64,000 nucleotides of DNA from Bradyrhizobium sp. 186 (lineage in GTDB: Bacteria > Pseudomonadota > Alphaproteobacteria > Rhizobiales > Xanthobacteraceae), in contig NZ_CP082164.1 of the NCBI RefSeq assembly GCF_023101685.1, forward strand, positions 6,138,001-6,202,000. Reading direction: 5' to 3'. Each line of letters opens with the position of its first letter. Within the stretch, counting starts at the first letter, position 1. This document shows, piece after piece, positions 55,198 to 63,893 of this stretch. A program made the position numbers and the translations under genes. The notes beneath the pieces were generated by a model. It was not told where the DNA came from. It ran no database searches and saw only the letters and a list, made by a program, of their open reading frames with translations.

Positions 55198-55413
55198 ATG
55201 GGTATGATTATGGTCAAATGCCCGCAAACCGGACACGCGATCCCCACCGGGATCGAATCCGACGGGGAGACTTTTCTGCGGAGCGTCGTGTTTTACGCGA
55301 ATACCCGTTGTCCGGTCTGTCGTGCCAACCACAACTGGTTTGCGCGCGAAGCCTGGGTCGAGGAGCCGGTCACCCGGCCGGTGGAGCTCTTCGGCACAGC
55401 TCCGCTGTGCTGA
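55198..55413 (+). CDS. Small zinc-ribbon-like protein (71 aa)
   Basis: The ATG at 55198 follows GAGGGAGG. The chain has a first cysteine in MVKCPQTGHAIPTGIESDGE and a CxxC in YANTRCPVCRANHNWFAREA. This spacing and the NHNWFAREAWV ending match a small protein common in Bradyrhizobium and relatives that I know only as hypothetical. It probably binds one zinc ion. It stands alone, with no gene within 200 bases on either side. Confidence 0.7.
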   Translation: MGMIMVKCPQTGHAIPTGIESDGETFLRSVVFYANTRCPVCRANHNWFAREAWVEEPVTRPVELFGTAPLC

Positions 55414-55896
55414 CGCGCGGCATATTTCGGCCGGAGGCGCGGAGCCAAAGCCCAAAAGCAAGTGACGCCACGCAAATGCTGGCCGGACGAGGGCTTAGGG
55501 CGCGCCGCGCTTGCTGAGTTGGCCTGGAGCAATATTGCCGGGTGCGTGCGCCGGTTCAATCGCAATCCTGGCTTCGGATAGTTCCCGGCTGTACATACGA
55601 TCAATCCGCGCCTGCATCATGTCATGGCATTCACATGCAAGATGGCGAGCCGCGCGCGGTCGATCTCAATCAGACCGCGTCGGTCCGACTTGATTGCGCC
55701 CGCAGTACGCAGCCGGGCTATTGCCAGCGTAACCGTGGTCCGACGAACACCGAGCAACTGAGCAAGTGCTTCCTGCGTTAACGGAAGCAGGCCATTGGGA
55801 ATGATATGGTGTAGCTGCAGCAACCAGCGCGCCATCCGGCGGGATGGAGCGCGTTGCAAGCCGCGACGTGCTGAAGCTGCAGCAGCAGCGCACGCG

Positions 55897-55904
55897 AATG
55901 AACC
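55897..55904. repeat. Left 8-bp target-site duplication (AATGAACC) of IS66 copy 2
   Basis: AATGAACC directly precedes the terminal GTACTCGTCCG. The same octamer follows the other end at 58486-58493. Confidence 0.95.
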
Positions 55905-55962
55905 GTACTCGTCCGAGGACGGCCGTCTTGCGAGTTCATCCGGTCTGTAGCTGACTGTCGGT

Positions 55963-56364
55963 ATGGATATCCTTACTGATAGTCGCCAAGTGAGTCGCCT
56001 TGAAATTGTGGAGACTGGTCGGCGTCGGCGCTGGTCGGCTGCGGAGAAGCTGCGGATTGTCGAGGAAAGTTGTTCGGGTCCGCGGCTGGTGTCGGCGACA
56101 GCACGGCATCATGGGCTTTCGAAACAGCTTCTGTTTTCGTGGCGCAAGGCCTATCGCGAAGGACAGCTTGGCGGCTGTCAGGTCGGTGGATTTGTGCCGG
56201 CCCGGATTGTGTCGGAGGTCCAGTCGACGACGGAGCGTGCGGCACCGGCGGCGACTGGCACTCTGGAAGTCGTGACCGCGAATGGCCGACGCGTGATCGT
56301 GGATCGCAACGTCGATGTCGCGGTTTTGCTACGGATCATGCGAGGGCTGGAGACACTACCGTGA
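55963..56364 (+). CDS. tnpA: IS66 accessory protein TnpA (Orf1), helix-turn-helix
   Basis: 133 residues. The helix-turn-helix region is RRRWSAAEKLRIVEESCSGP then ARHHGLSKQLLFSWRKAYRE (about 22-65). The tail TLEVVTANGRRVIVDRNVDV is the usual C-terminal beta segment. It overlaps tnpB by GTGA. It is only remotely similar to TnpA of copy 1. Confidence 0.95.
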   Translation: MDILTDSRQVSRLEIVETGRRRRWSAAEKLRIVEESCSGPRLVSATARHHGLSKQLLFSWRKAYREGQLGGCQVGGFVPARIVSEVQSTTERAAPAATGTLEVVTANGRRVIVDRNVDVAVLLRIMRGLETLP

Positions 56365-56708
56365 TCCCGATCCCGACGGGCGTGCGAGTGTGGCTGGCGA
56401 CGGGCCATACCGACATGCGGTGCGGCTTTCCGAGCCTGGCTCTGCGCGTGCAGGAAGTGCTCAAGCGCGACGCCATGGGCGGCGGTCTTTTCTGCTTCAG
56501 GGGCAAACGCGGCGATCTTTTGAAGGTCATTTGGCACGATGGCCAGGGAGCATGCCTGTTTACCAAAAGACTCGAGAGAGGAAGGTTTATCTGGCCATCG
56601 GTTGCCGGTGAATCGGTAACGATCTCTCCGGCGCAGTTGAGCTATCTGTTGTCCGGGATCGATTGGCGCAACCCTCAAGAAACCCAGCGTCCGACGCGGG
56701 TCGGATAG
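56361..56708 (+). CDS. tnpB: IS66 accessory protein TnpB (Orf2)
   Basis: 115 residues from the GTG at 56361, which overlaps the tnpA stop; the frame is open further upstream through tnpA. It reads IPIPTGVRVWLATGHTDMRC, CFRGKRGDLLKVIWHDGQGA and KRLERGRFIWPS. Same length as copy 1 TnpB and differing at about 18 positions, so it is more diverged than the tnpC region. Confidence 0.95.
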   Translation: MIPIPTGVRVWLATGHTDMRCGFPSLALRVQEVLKRDAMGGGLFCFRGKRGDLLKVIWHDGQGACLFTKRLERGRFIWPSVAGESVTISPAQLSYLLSGIDWRNPQETQRPTRVG

Positions 56709-56755
56709 CCGCTTTTACGGTTTGAATCTGCTGCTTGATCTGATTCAATGGCTTC

Positions 56756-58408
56756 ATGATATCGAAGCCAGACGATCTTCCATCGGACCTTGTGAGTGCC
56801 CTGGCGGCGCTGCGGGCCGAGCGTGAGGCGCGGCTGCGAGCCGAGGCGGTGGCTGCCAGTGCGCGGGCGGAGCTGTCGGACAACGAGGCGCTGATCGCGC
56901 ATCTCGAGCTGCGGATCGAGAAGCTCAAACGCGAACTGTACGGGCAGCGCTCCGAGCGCACGGCACGGCTGCTCGAGCAGCTGGAGTTGGAGCTCGAAGA
57001 ACTCGTCACCACGGCGAGCGAGGATGAGCTTGCCGCGCAGGCCGCAGCGGCGAAGACGCAGAACGTCCGCCCCTTCATGCGCAAGCGGCCGGTGCGCAAG
57101 CCATGGCCGGATGACATCGAACGCGAGCGCGTCGTCATTGAGGCTCCAACGACCTGCGCCTGCTGCGGTGGATCGCGGCTGGCGAAGATCGGTGAGGATG
57201 TGACCAAGACGCTGGAGGAGATCCCGCGCCGCTTCAAGCTGATCGAGACGGTACGCGAGAAGTTCACCTGCCGCGATTGCGAGAAGATCAGCCAGCCGCC
57301 CGCGCCGTTCCATGCCACGCCGCGCGGCTTCATCGGCCCACAATTGCTGGCGACGATCGTGTTCGACAAGTTCGGCATGCATATCCCGCTCAACCGCCAG
57401 AGTGCGCGCTTCAAGTGCGAGGGGATCGACCTGCCGTTGTCGACGCTGGCCGACCAGGTCGGCCACGTGACCTTCGCCGTCATGCCGCTCTTCCACTTGA
57501 TCGAACGCCATGTGCTCGCGGCCGAGCGCCTTCATGGCGATGACACCACCATCCGTGTCCTGGCGAAGGGCAAGTGCACGACCGGGCGGATCTGGACTTA
57601 TGTGCGGGATGACCGGCCCTTCGCCGGGCCTGCGCCGCCGGCGGCGGTCTATTACGCCTCGAGCGACCGACGAGGCGAGCATCCCCAGAAGCATCTGGCC
57701 GCCTTCGCCGGTATCCTGCAAGCCGATTGCTACAACGGCTTCGAGCCGCTGTTCGACCCGCGGAAGAAGGTGCTGCCGATTACGCCGGCGTTTTGCTTTG
57801 CCCATGCGCGGCGGGGCTTCTTCGAGCTGGCTGACATCGAGAAAAATGCTCGGGAAGGTAAGAAGGGCAAACCGGTCTCTCCGATCGCGCTGGAGGCGGT
57901 CAGACGCCTCGATGCGTTGTTCGAGATCGAGCGCGCCATCAACGGCCGCGGCGCCGACGAGCGGCGCGCCGTGCGCCAGGAAAAGAGCAAGCCGCTTCTC
58001 GAGGACATGCACGTCTGGTTGCTGCGTGAGCGCGAAAACCTCTCGCGCTCTTCCGAGGTCCTGAAACCGATCAACTACATGCTCAGGCGCTGGGACGACT
58101 TCGCCCGCTTCCTCGACGATGGCAGGATCTGCTTGACCAACAATTGTGCTGAGCGCGCATTGAGAGGCATCGCATTGGGAAGGCGCAACTGGACCTTCGC
58201 CGGCAGCCAGCGTGGCGCCGACCGTGCCGCCATCATGCTGACGATGATCACGACCTGTCGCCTCAACGACGTCGATCCCAAGGCCTGGCTCGCCGACGTC
58301 CTCGCCCGTATCGCCGATCTTCCCGCTTCGCACCTGCACGAACTGCTGCCCTGGGAATGGAAGCTCCTGCGCCAAGCCGACAAGCCCGCCGATCAGCAGG
58401 CTGCCTGA
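56756..58408 (+). CDS. tnpC: IS66 transposase TnpC (DDE)
   Basis: 550 residues, 28 shorter than copy 1 because the N-terminal helix lacks a segment (RAEREARLRAEAVAASARAE here). The cysteine cluster TTCACCGG and FTCRDC, and catalytic residues in LHGDDTTIRV (about D262), LQADCYNGF (about D324) and TNNCAERALRGI (about E466), are all present. Downstream of residue 45 it matches copy 1 at all but about ten positions. Complete and probably functional. Confidence 0.97.
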   Translation: MISKPDDLPSDLVSALAALRAEREARLRAEAVAASARAELSDNEALIAHLELRIEKLKRELYGQRSERTARLLEQLELELEELVTTASEDELAAQAAAAKTQNVRPFMRKRPVRKPWPDDIERERVVIEAPTTCACCGGSRLAKIGEDVTKTLEEIPRRFKLIETVREKFTCRDCEKISQPPAPFHATPRGFIGPQLLATIVFDKFGMHIPLNRQSARFKCEGIDLPLSTLADQVGHVTFAVMPLFHLIERHVLAAERLHGDDTTIRVLAKGKCTTGRIWTYVRDDRPFAGPAPPAAVYYASSDRRGEHPQKHLAAFAGILQADCYNGFEPLFDPRKKVLPITPAFCFAHARRGFFELADIEKNAREGKKGKPVSPIALEAVRRLDALFEIERAINGRGADERRAVRQEKSKPLLEDMHVWLLRERENLSRSSEVLKPINYMLRRWDDFARFLDDGRICLTNNCAERALRGIALGRRNWTFAGSQRGADRAAIMLTMITTCRLNDVDPKAWLADVLARIADLPASHLHELLPWEWKLLRQADKPADQQAA

Positions 58409-58485
58409 CCTTCTCGCAACGCCATCATAGAGCTCGCCGTGCCCGCGCGCATGCGTCAATCAGGCGGTCTTCGTCGTATGCGTAC

Positions 58486-58493
58486 AATGAACC
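58486..58493. repeat. Right 8-bp target-site duplication (AATGAACC) of IS66 copy 2
   Basis: Second copy of the octamer at 55897-55904, immediately after the terminal GCGTAC. Confidence 0.95.
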
Positions 58494-58924
58494 TGCACGA
58501 TCTGCCGGATGGCTAAGCTTTGCATGTAGGCGGCATGGAAGTTGGCCGAACTAATGTGCGATGCTGTACCTGCTACACGGCCGACCGCGGTAACCGGCGA
58601 GCCAGACGGGCCCAGCACAGAAAGCGAGCCCACTGCCCCGTCGCGCTCAACCAAGGCGGTCGCGACAGTCTGACCATCCGGCATATCGAGCATGAAAGCG
58701 ACCGCTCCACTGTGCGGAAAATAGACGTCGCGGAGCTCTTCGTCCGAACGCACCAGGACCGTGTCTGCACCAAACGAGATCCGCTGCAAATGGGGTGTAA
58801 GCAATCCGCGATCAGGCGACGGCAGTGCCGCTAAAACTCTGTTCTGAACGCTGGCCCAGCGCCACGAAAGTGTCCTTAATGAGCTTTCATTAGCGTGTGC
58901 CGATATTGATAATCGCGCAAGCAT

Positions 58925-59691
58925 CGCTAAGATGAACGCTAGCTAATTTCACGAGTTCCTTTCGCCAGTTGATGAATCTACGCTCTTTCCTTTGGAAGGC
59001 GCCTTTATGGCTGCCACCGAATTGGCGTGCAACCGGAGAATACTCGAAATACTTCCGGCATGGTCGTAAACCGAACTGACGACCAACGGTCAGCGGAATA
59101 GCTATCCAAAAAGATGGTTCTACAGACCCGAGCTTCCGGGCATCGACTCAGCAAGGACGTCTTTTGGGGGTATCGCAGTGAGTAATCGGCTTTGCAGCAG
59201 CTTGGCTGTTCTGCGCCATACGGCGCTCAAACTCATTCAACAGCTTATCCAATTAGAAAGCCTCCGAGAAAGAGTCCTCAGGGCCGAGGCGCGAGGCGCC
59301 GGACATAGACGGAGATCAGTTTCGTTCTCGCGTGGACGGAAATCCCGGTCAGGGGCGGGCTGCCGCACGCGGGCTCGATGGTAACAGACCGTGAGAGCCG
59401 CAACCGACGCCGGTTGCCGTCGTTTTGTTGGCAATTCGAGCAGTGATCGAGTTCAAGAATCGAGGCGCGCGCCAACGATTTTTGGCAATCTCCGACATCA
59501 TAATCGTTTAGGCACCTCCCCCCGCTGGCGAGCGTGTGAGCGCTGACCTCGTGGCTCGGGGAAAGCAGTCCAGCGCGGCTAATAGCCAGATTAATTTAAA
59601 TTATATATTGAATTTAAATAGTAATCTGATTATATGGAACGGCTCGACGTCTCGGATTAGGCAGGAATGCAGGAATAGAGGCACGACATTC
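58925..59691. other. Gene-poor stretch before the exported-protein operon, with an AT-rich island
   Basis: No well-supported gene is seen. A GTG-started frame at 59178-59384 (68 aa, VSNRLCSSLAVLRHTALKLI) is possible, but it degenerates into an arginine-rich tail and lacks a clear ribosome-binding site. An AT-rich island at 59590-59640 (CAGATTAATTTAAATTATAT, TGAATTTAAATAG) lies 50-100 bases before the ATG at 59692, as at other promoters of the window. Confidence 0.45.
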
Positions 59692-61473
59692 ATGTGGCTG
59701 ATCGGTGCAGAAGCGCCGCGGCGGGGACAATCTGGCATTGCCACCGATGATCTCGGATCAACTGCGGGATTTTTGGTTCAATTGCCCAAACCCCGCGACA
59801 AGGCGCGGCTTGCGTCGCATTCCCTTTGGCATGTAACCGCCGGGGCGCGAACTAAGCCGGTATGGTTTGCAGCGGCCATGCTGACGGCAACGTGGGTATC
59901 GACAACCAATGGTTACGCGGAATGGCAGGACCTTCAGCTAAGTTCGCCAACGCTACGGCCCAACGCTGCGATGGCAGACTTCGATCGGACGACAAGGGAA
60001 GGCCAGCCGCGTCCGGCACAGATCACGCAACCCGTCAACACAACCGCCGTGCAACTTGCACAAGCAAAAACCGGCGATACGGAGGAGTTGCGGCAAGCAC
60101 TCGCCCAGGAACAGCGGAAGGTGCAGACGCTGGCGCGCGACCTTCGAACGTCTCGGCAGGAGATGGACTCCGTCCTGGGACTACTACAGCATGTACGCGA
60201 GCAATGGCTCAGCATTACGGAAGCAGCCGGGAATGAATCGGAAAGGCTGCAAAAATCGCTACATGAGGAGCGCGCACGCGGGCAGCGGCTGGAGCAGGAA
60301 CTGGTCCAGACGCGACACGACCTCGAACTGCAAGCGGCGCTGACAGCCGGCAACGACAGTGGCGAGCTGAAGCAGGCAGCAAAGCGCGACTTGCAGGAGC
60401 TGCAAAAGGTTGCGCAGCAGGAGCGAGATCGAGCGAGCCGGTCGGAGCAGACTCTGACAGTCGCCCGCCGCGAGCTCGAGACTCAGTCGGCACTGGTTAC
60501 GAAGACCAGCGCCGAAGCGATCAGCGCGAAAGAGGCAGCGGAGACCGCGCTTGTGGAGCTGCAGAAGACCTTCCAGCAGGAGCGCAACCGTGCCAAGCGG
60601 CTGGAAGAGGATCTTGCAACAATGCAATACGAGCTCGAGAACCGATCCTTGCAGATCGCCAAGGCGAACGAGGAAATGGCACAAATCCGGCGAACCGCAG
60701 AAAACAGCGTCGCTAAATTGAGGTTATCACTTGAGGAGGAACACGAAAGAGCCGAAGGGCTGGCGCAGGAGTTCTCGCTGACGCGCACCAAATTATTCGC
60801 GCACGAAGCTCAAGCAGCGGCGAACGACGATGGAGCCATAGAGATGCAAGAACTGCTTCGGCAAGAACGCGATCGATCCGGCCGACTTGAGCAAGAACTT
60901 GCGACAGCACACCGGATTCTTGAGACGAGTGCCACGGCAGGCAAATCAAGCGAAGAAGCTGCGGGAATGCCCCCGCCGTGGGGCCCGCCGTGGGCCAGAC
61001 TGCTTGGCTTGTCGCTGCAGCCGTTTCAGCAGTCGCTGCGAGACGTTGCGGCGACGCCAAACAAGGCGAAGGCCCCCTCTCCCAGTCTTAGCGTCGTCAC
61101 GGCCGGCGAAGTCGGCCGCGTACCACCTATTGAAACGCAGACGACCGGTTCGGTTCAACCCGCGGCTGTCCCCAGCACCGCCAAACTCGAGCATGAACAC
61201 ACACCGGAGCTTATCTGGTTGACGGCCCGCGCAACCGGACTGCTTGGGCAGGGCGACATCGGTGCGGCACGAGCTGTGCTGGAGCGCGCTGCCGAGCTGG
61301 GTAGTGCTCAGGCGCATTTCGCACTTGCCGAAACGTATGACCCTAACGTCCTTGCGAGATGGGGCGCCTATGGAACGCGCAGCGACGCGACCAAGGCTCG
61401 TGAACTCTACGCCAAAGCTGAAGCCAAAGGAATCAGGGAGGCAAAGGAGCGGGTCGACGCACTTGGTCAATAG
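59692..61473 (+). CDS. Membrane-anchored coiled-coil protein with Sel1-like C-terminus
   Basis: 593 residues from the ATG at 59692, chosen because GAGG lies upstream and the longer frame (from 59536) would run through the AT-rich island. A single hydrophobic segment (VWFAAAMLTATWVSTTNGYA, about 56-75) is followed by a very long glutamate/arginine/alanine coiled coil to about 430. It has repeated units of the pattern LQ-EERARxQRLEQEL (for example AKRLEEDLATMQYELENRSL). A proline-rich linker and a Sel1/TPR-like tail follow (GQGDIGAARAVLERAAELGS, AQAHFALAETYDP). Probably an inner-membrane protein with a periplasmic rod. It leads the operon with the TAXI, VasI-like and DsrE-like genes. Confidence 0.78.
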   Translation: MWLIGAEAPRRGQSGIATDDLGSTAGFLVQLPKPRDKARLASHSLWHVTAGARTKPVWFAAAMLTATWVSTTNGYAEWQDLQLSSPTLRPNAAMADFDRTTREGQPRPAQITQPVNTTAVQLAQAKTGDTEELRQALAQEQRKVQTLARDLRTSRQEMDSVLGLLQHVREQWLSITEAAGNESERLQKSLHEERARGQRLEQELVQTRHDLELQAALTAGNDSGELKQAAKRDLQELQKVAQQERDRASRSEQTLTVARRELETQSALVTKTSAEAISAKEAAETALVELQKTFQQERNRAKRLEEDLATMQYELENRSLQIAKANEEMAQIRRTAENSVAKLRLSLEEEHERAEGLAQEFSLTRTKLFAHEAQAAANDDGAIEMQELLRQERDRSGRLEQELATAHRILETSATAGKSSEEAAGMPPPWGPPWARLLGLSLQPFQQSLRDVAATPNKAKAPSPSLSVVTAGEVGRVPPIETQTTGSVQPAAVPSTAKLEHEHTPELIWLTARATGLLGQGDIGAARAVLERAAELGSAQAHFALAETYDPNVLARWGAYGTRSDATKARELYAKAEAKGIREAKERVDALGQ

Positions 61474-61597
61474 CAGCATCGTCGCGCAGGGACGAGATAT
61501 CCTCATGCGCTGACATCCACTATCGGGCCGACCTGCCTCAACATCTCCAGGCGAAACTTGCGGCGGACCGGATTTGAGTTCGACAGGGAGTTCGTCA

Positions 61598-62641
61598 ATG
61601 AACGGGGTAGTTGAAGTGCGCGCATTGTTTCTTGCCATCATGCTGGCCCCACTGCTCCACATCACGGAGCCTTGCCCCGCGATCGCCCAGACCCAGAACT
61701 CTCGAACGCTCCAGACGCAACCGGCCCGAAACGCGGCCGAGCGAGCAAGGCCAGAAACTACGGCGATGAACGCCTGGACAGTCGGACTTGCCGGAGGTCT
61801 CTTGGAAGGAGCTCCCATTCGGCTCGCCGCCGAAATGGCGCGGGTGGTCGATGATGGAAACAACCTCCATGTCTTGCCCATCGTGACACGCGGCGCAACG
61901 GAAAACGTCAATTCGCTGCTCTATTTGCGAGGGATCGATGCGGCAGTCATCAATTCCGACGCGCTCGAAGAGTACAAGAGCCAGGTCCCGGATATCCAGC
62001 AGCGGATTGCCTATGTGCTCAACCTGTTTCCATCCGAACTGCACATCTTCGTTCGACCGGAAATTCAGACTTTAAGCGATCTCGCCGGAAAGAAGGTCAA
62101 CTTCAACACCCAGGGCACCGCCGCAGCCTATTCAGGCCCGCTGATATTCAGTCGGCTTGGCCTCGAGGTCGAAAAGACCTTCATTCCCCATCAAGTCGCA
62201 CTCGAGCAGATGCGCAGGGGCGAGATGGCGGCCGTCGTTTTCATTACGTCAAAGCCCGTGGATGCCTTTGTGCGTGGCCGTTGGGAGTCCGGATTCAAGT
62301 TCCTGGCGACCCCGTATGAGAGCAAGTTCGAGGATTATTATCTGCCATCTTCGCTCCAGGCAATTGATTACCCCAACCTGATCAAGCAAGGCGAACACGT
62401 GGCGACCATTGCTGTTCCAACTGTCCTCGTTGCCTTCAACTGGCCGGTGAAGTCAAACCGCTTTCAGCGGGTCGCACGTTTCGTCGATCGCCTATTTTCG
62501 CGGATGGAAAAGCTGCAGGAGCCAGGCTTTGATCCCAAGTGGAAATCGATCAACTTGGCCGCGACGGTGCCTGGCCTTACGCGCTTTCCCGCAGCGCAGG
62601 CCTGGCTCGATCGGCCGCGTTCGACTCAGGCATCGCAATGA
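61598..62641 (+). CDS. TAXI-family TRAP-type solute-binding protein
   Basis: 347 residues. The ATG at 61598 follows GGGAG and opens a signal peptide (EVRALFLAIMLAPLLHITEP). The periplasmic binding fold shows the TAXI pattern: AWTVGLAGGLLEGAPIRLAA, RGATENVNSLLYLRGIDAAV, SDLAGKKVNFNTQGTAAAYS and RRGEMAAVVFITSKPVDAFV. TAXI proteins deliver ligands to TRAP transporters, but no TRAP membrane subunit is encoded nearby, so it may serve as a stand-alone sensor or binding protein. Its stop overlaps the next gene's start (ATGA). Confidence 0.88.
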   Translation: MNGVVEVRALFLAIMLAPLLHITEPCPAIAQTQNSRTLQTQPARNAAERARPETTAMNAWTVGLAGGLLEGAPIRLAAEMARVVDDGNNLHVLPIVTRGATENVNSLLYLRGIDAAVINSDALEEYKSQVPDIQQRIAYVLNLFPSELHIFVRPEIQTLSDLAGKKVNFNTQGTAAAYSGPLIFSRLGLEVEKTFIPHQVALEQMRRGEMAAVVFITSKPVDAFVRGRWESGFKFLATPYESKFEDYYLPSSLQAIDYPNLIKQGEHVATIAVPTVLVAFNWPVKSNRFQRVARFVDRLFSRMEKLQEPGFDPKWKSINLAATVPGLTRFPAAQAWLDRPRSTQASQ

Positions 62642-63264
62642 CGTCAGTAGTGGTCGCTCTCGCAACCACGCTCGCGATCACAAACGGTGCTGTGTTGGCG
62701 CAAGGCGCAGAGGATCCCATGGTGCAACTTCGCGCGTGCTCTCTGATGGACCGTGCGGAACGCCAGGAATGCCTGGACCGATTGTCCCGCACGATGGTCC
62801 CTCGAGACGGCCCCCAGGCTGAAGGAGAGAACTGGATCACTAGCGAAACCACATCGCCCGTGGACTATTCACCGATAGTCAACGCAACCACATCATCCCG
62901 GGACGGCCCCGGCCCCACGATGAAGCTTTCGATCCGGTGCCGCGGCGGGCGGACCGACCTCTCGGTGGAAGGATCCGGCATCTCAGGCCGCGGTGACTAT
63001 GCGATTTCTCTGCGTATCAACGATGGACCACCTCTTCCGGTATCGGCAATCACAGTGGCCTCCGGGACCGGTGTAGCTGTCGGAGGCGACGTCGTTCAGC
63101 TGCTGCAATCCCTTCCGGACAAAGGCAAACTAGCCGTGCATCTTTCAAGCAGGACTGGGAATGGCACCGATGCAGTGTTCGCTCTCGGCGGCCTCGAGAG
63201 CGTGCGCACAAAAATGAGCACAGCATGCAAGTGGCCCCGCGCGATTGCAAAACCGAAGACCTAA
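62638..63264 (+). CDS. Exported protein resembling VasI-type (type VI secretion-associated) proteins
   Basis: 208 residues. The ATG at 62638 overlaps the TAXI stop (ATGA). A signal peptide (TSVVVALATTLAITNGAVLA) is followed by a short cysteine-containing helix (LRACSLMDRAERQECLDRLS, two Cys likely disulfide-bonded). A beta-rich domain follows (LSIRCRGGRTDLSVEGSGIS, YAISLRINDGPPLP). The order 'C...R-x3-C-LD-L, then LxIRCxxxxT' is reminiscent of VasI. No type VI genes are in the window, so the resemblance may reflect only a shared fold. Confidence 0.65.
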   Translation: MTSVVVALATTLAITNGAVLAQGAEDPMVQLRACSLMDRAERQECLDRLSRTMVPRDGPQAEGENWITSETTSPVDYSPIVNATTSSRDGPGPTMKLSIRCRGGRTDLSVEGSGISGRGDYAISLRINDGPPLPVSAITVASGTGVAVGGDVVQLLQSLPDKGKLAVHLSSRTGNGTDAVFALGGLESVRTKMSTACKWPRAIAKPKT

Positions 63265-63293
63265 TGTGAAGCCAATTTGATCGGAGACGCAGA

Positions 63294-63893
63294 ATGAGCC
63301 TGTTTCAGCAGTTTGTCAGAGCAACAGCAGCGATAATCATTTCGCTTCTGGTCGGGCTGTCTAGCGCCGCGGCCGAGGAACCCGGCGCGCCGCCGGCACA
63401 GACAATCTCGCCCGCCGCGATGCCAAAGCACAGGTCAGCAATAAAGCAGACAAAGTCATTGGTGAGCGCTGTGACACAAAAGCGATCTGCGCTGGCTCTC
63501 ATGACGCCGCCGTCGTCTACCAACAAGGAGCACCGCCTGATCCTTCAGGTCAACACTAATGATCCGGCTGCGATGAACCTTGCCTTGAACAACGCAACCA
63601 ACGTCGCGCAGTATTACAAGGAGCTCAACCAAAAAGCAAAAATCGAGGTTGTCACTTTCGGTCCCGGCTTGCACATGCTCCGCAACGACACCTCGCCGGT
63701 GAAAGCTCGAATCGAGGAAATGGCTCTGAGCGCGCCGGAGGTATCGTTCAAGGCCTGCGGAAACACCCAAGAGAAAATGCAGAAGGCCGAGAACAAGGAC
63801 ATACCGATCCTTCCGCAGGCGCAAGTCGTGAAGTCTGGCGTCGTGCGGGTGATGGAGTTGCAGGAGCAGGGATGGACCTACGTCAAACCATGA
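63294..63893 (+). CDS. Exported DsrE-like protein
   Basis: 199 residues, starting 29 bases after the previous gene. A signal peptide (TAAIIISLLVGLSSAAAEEP) is followed by a proline/alanine linker. The DsrE/DsrF-like fold comes next: HRLILQVNTNDPAAMNLALN, then KIEVVTFGPGLHMLRND and the conserved cysteine in VSFKACGNTQEKMQKAENKD, and DIPILPQAQVVKSGVVRVME. Cytoplasmic DsrE proteins carry sulfur on this cysteine; exported members are less understood. Last gene of the operon. The remaining 107 bases of the window show nothing. Confidence 0.85.
   Translation: MSLFQQFVRATAAIIISLLVGLSSAAAEEPGAPPAQTISPAAMPKHRSAIKQTKSLVSAVTQKRSALALMTPPSSTNKEHRLILQVNTNDPAAMNLALNNATNVAQYYKELNQKAKIEVVTFGPGLHMLRNDTSPVKARIEEMALSAPEVSFKACGNTQEKMQKAENKDIPILPQAQVVKSGVVRVMELQEQGWTYVKP

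Larger units (their letters stand above)
55905..58485 (+). mobile_element. IS66-family insertion sequence, copy 2 (2581 bp)
   Basis: Bounded by imperfect inverted repeats (GTACTCGTCCGAGGACGGCC at the left; GTACGCATACGACGAAGACC on the minus strand at the right; about 16 of 23 positions match) and a perfect 8-bp duplication. It carries intact tnpA, tnpB and tnpC. From about 56865 to its right end it is nearly identical to copy 1, including the right terminal repeat. The left end, tnpA and the start of tnpC differ. It lies in opposite orientation to copy 1, so recombination between the copies would invert the 50 kb between them. Confidence 0.95.
55617..58924 (-). pseudogene. Crp/Fnr-family regulator gene disrupted by an IS66 element and a frameshift
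   Basis: The N-terminal part is read from 58924 down to 58486: NRVLAALPSPDRGLLTPHLQ and the cyclic-nucleotide-binding-type beta-roll (DVYFPHSGAVAFMLDMPDGQ, then RDGAVGSLSVLG). It stops at the element. The sequence resumes past the other end at 55904 in frame as VHSRALLLQLQHVAACNALH, the usual dimerisation helix. It then shifts frame by one base near 55850 before the winged helix LPLTQEALAQLLGVRRTTVT ending at 55617. The intact ancestor would be about 240 residues, a DNA-binding transcription factor of the Crp/Fnr group without the Fnr cysteine set. Two independent lesions make it non-functional. Confidence 0.87.

Noticed and set aside
59178..59384. 68-aa GTG-started frame
   Set aside because: Arg/Ser-rich tail and no clear ribosome-binding site; kept only as a remark under the gene-poor stretch.
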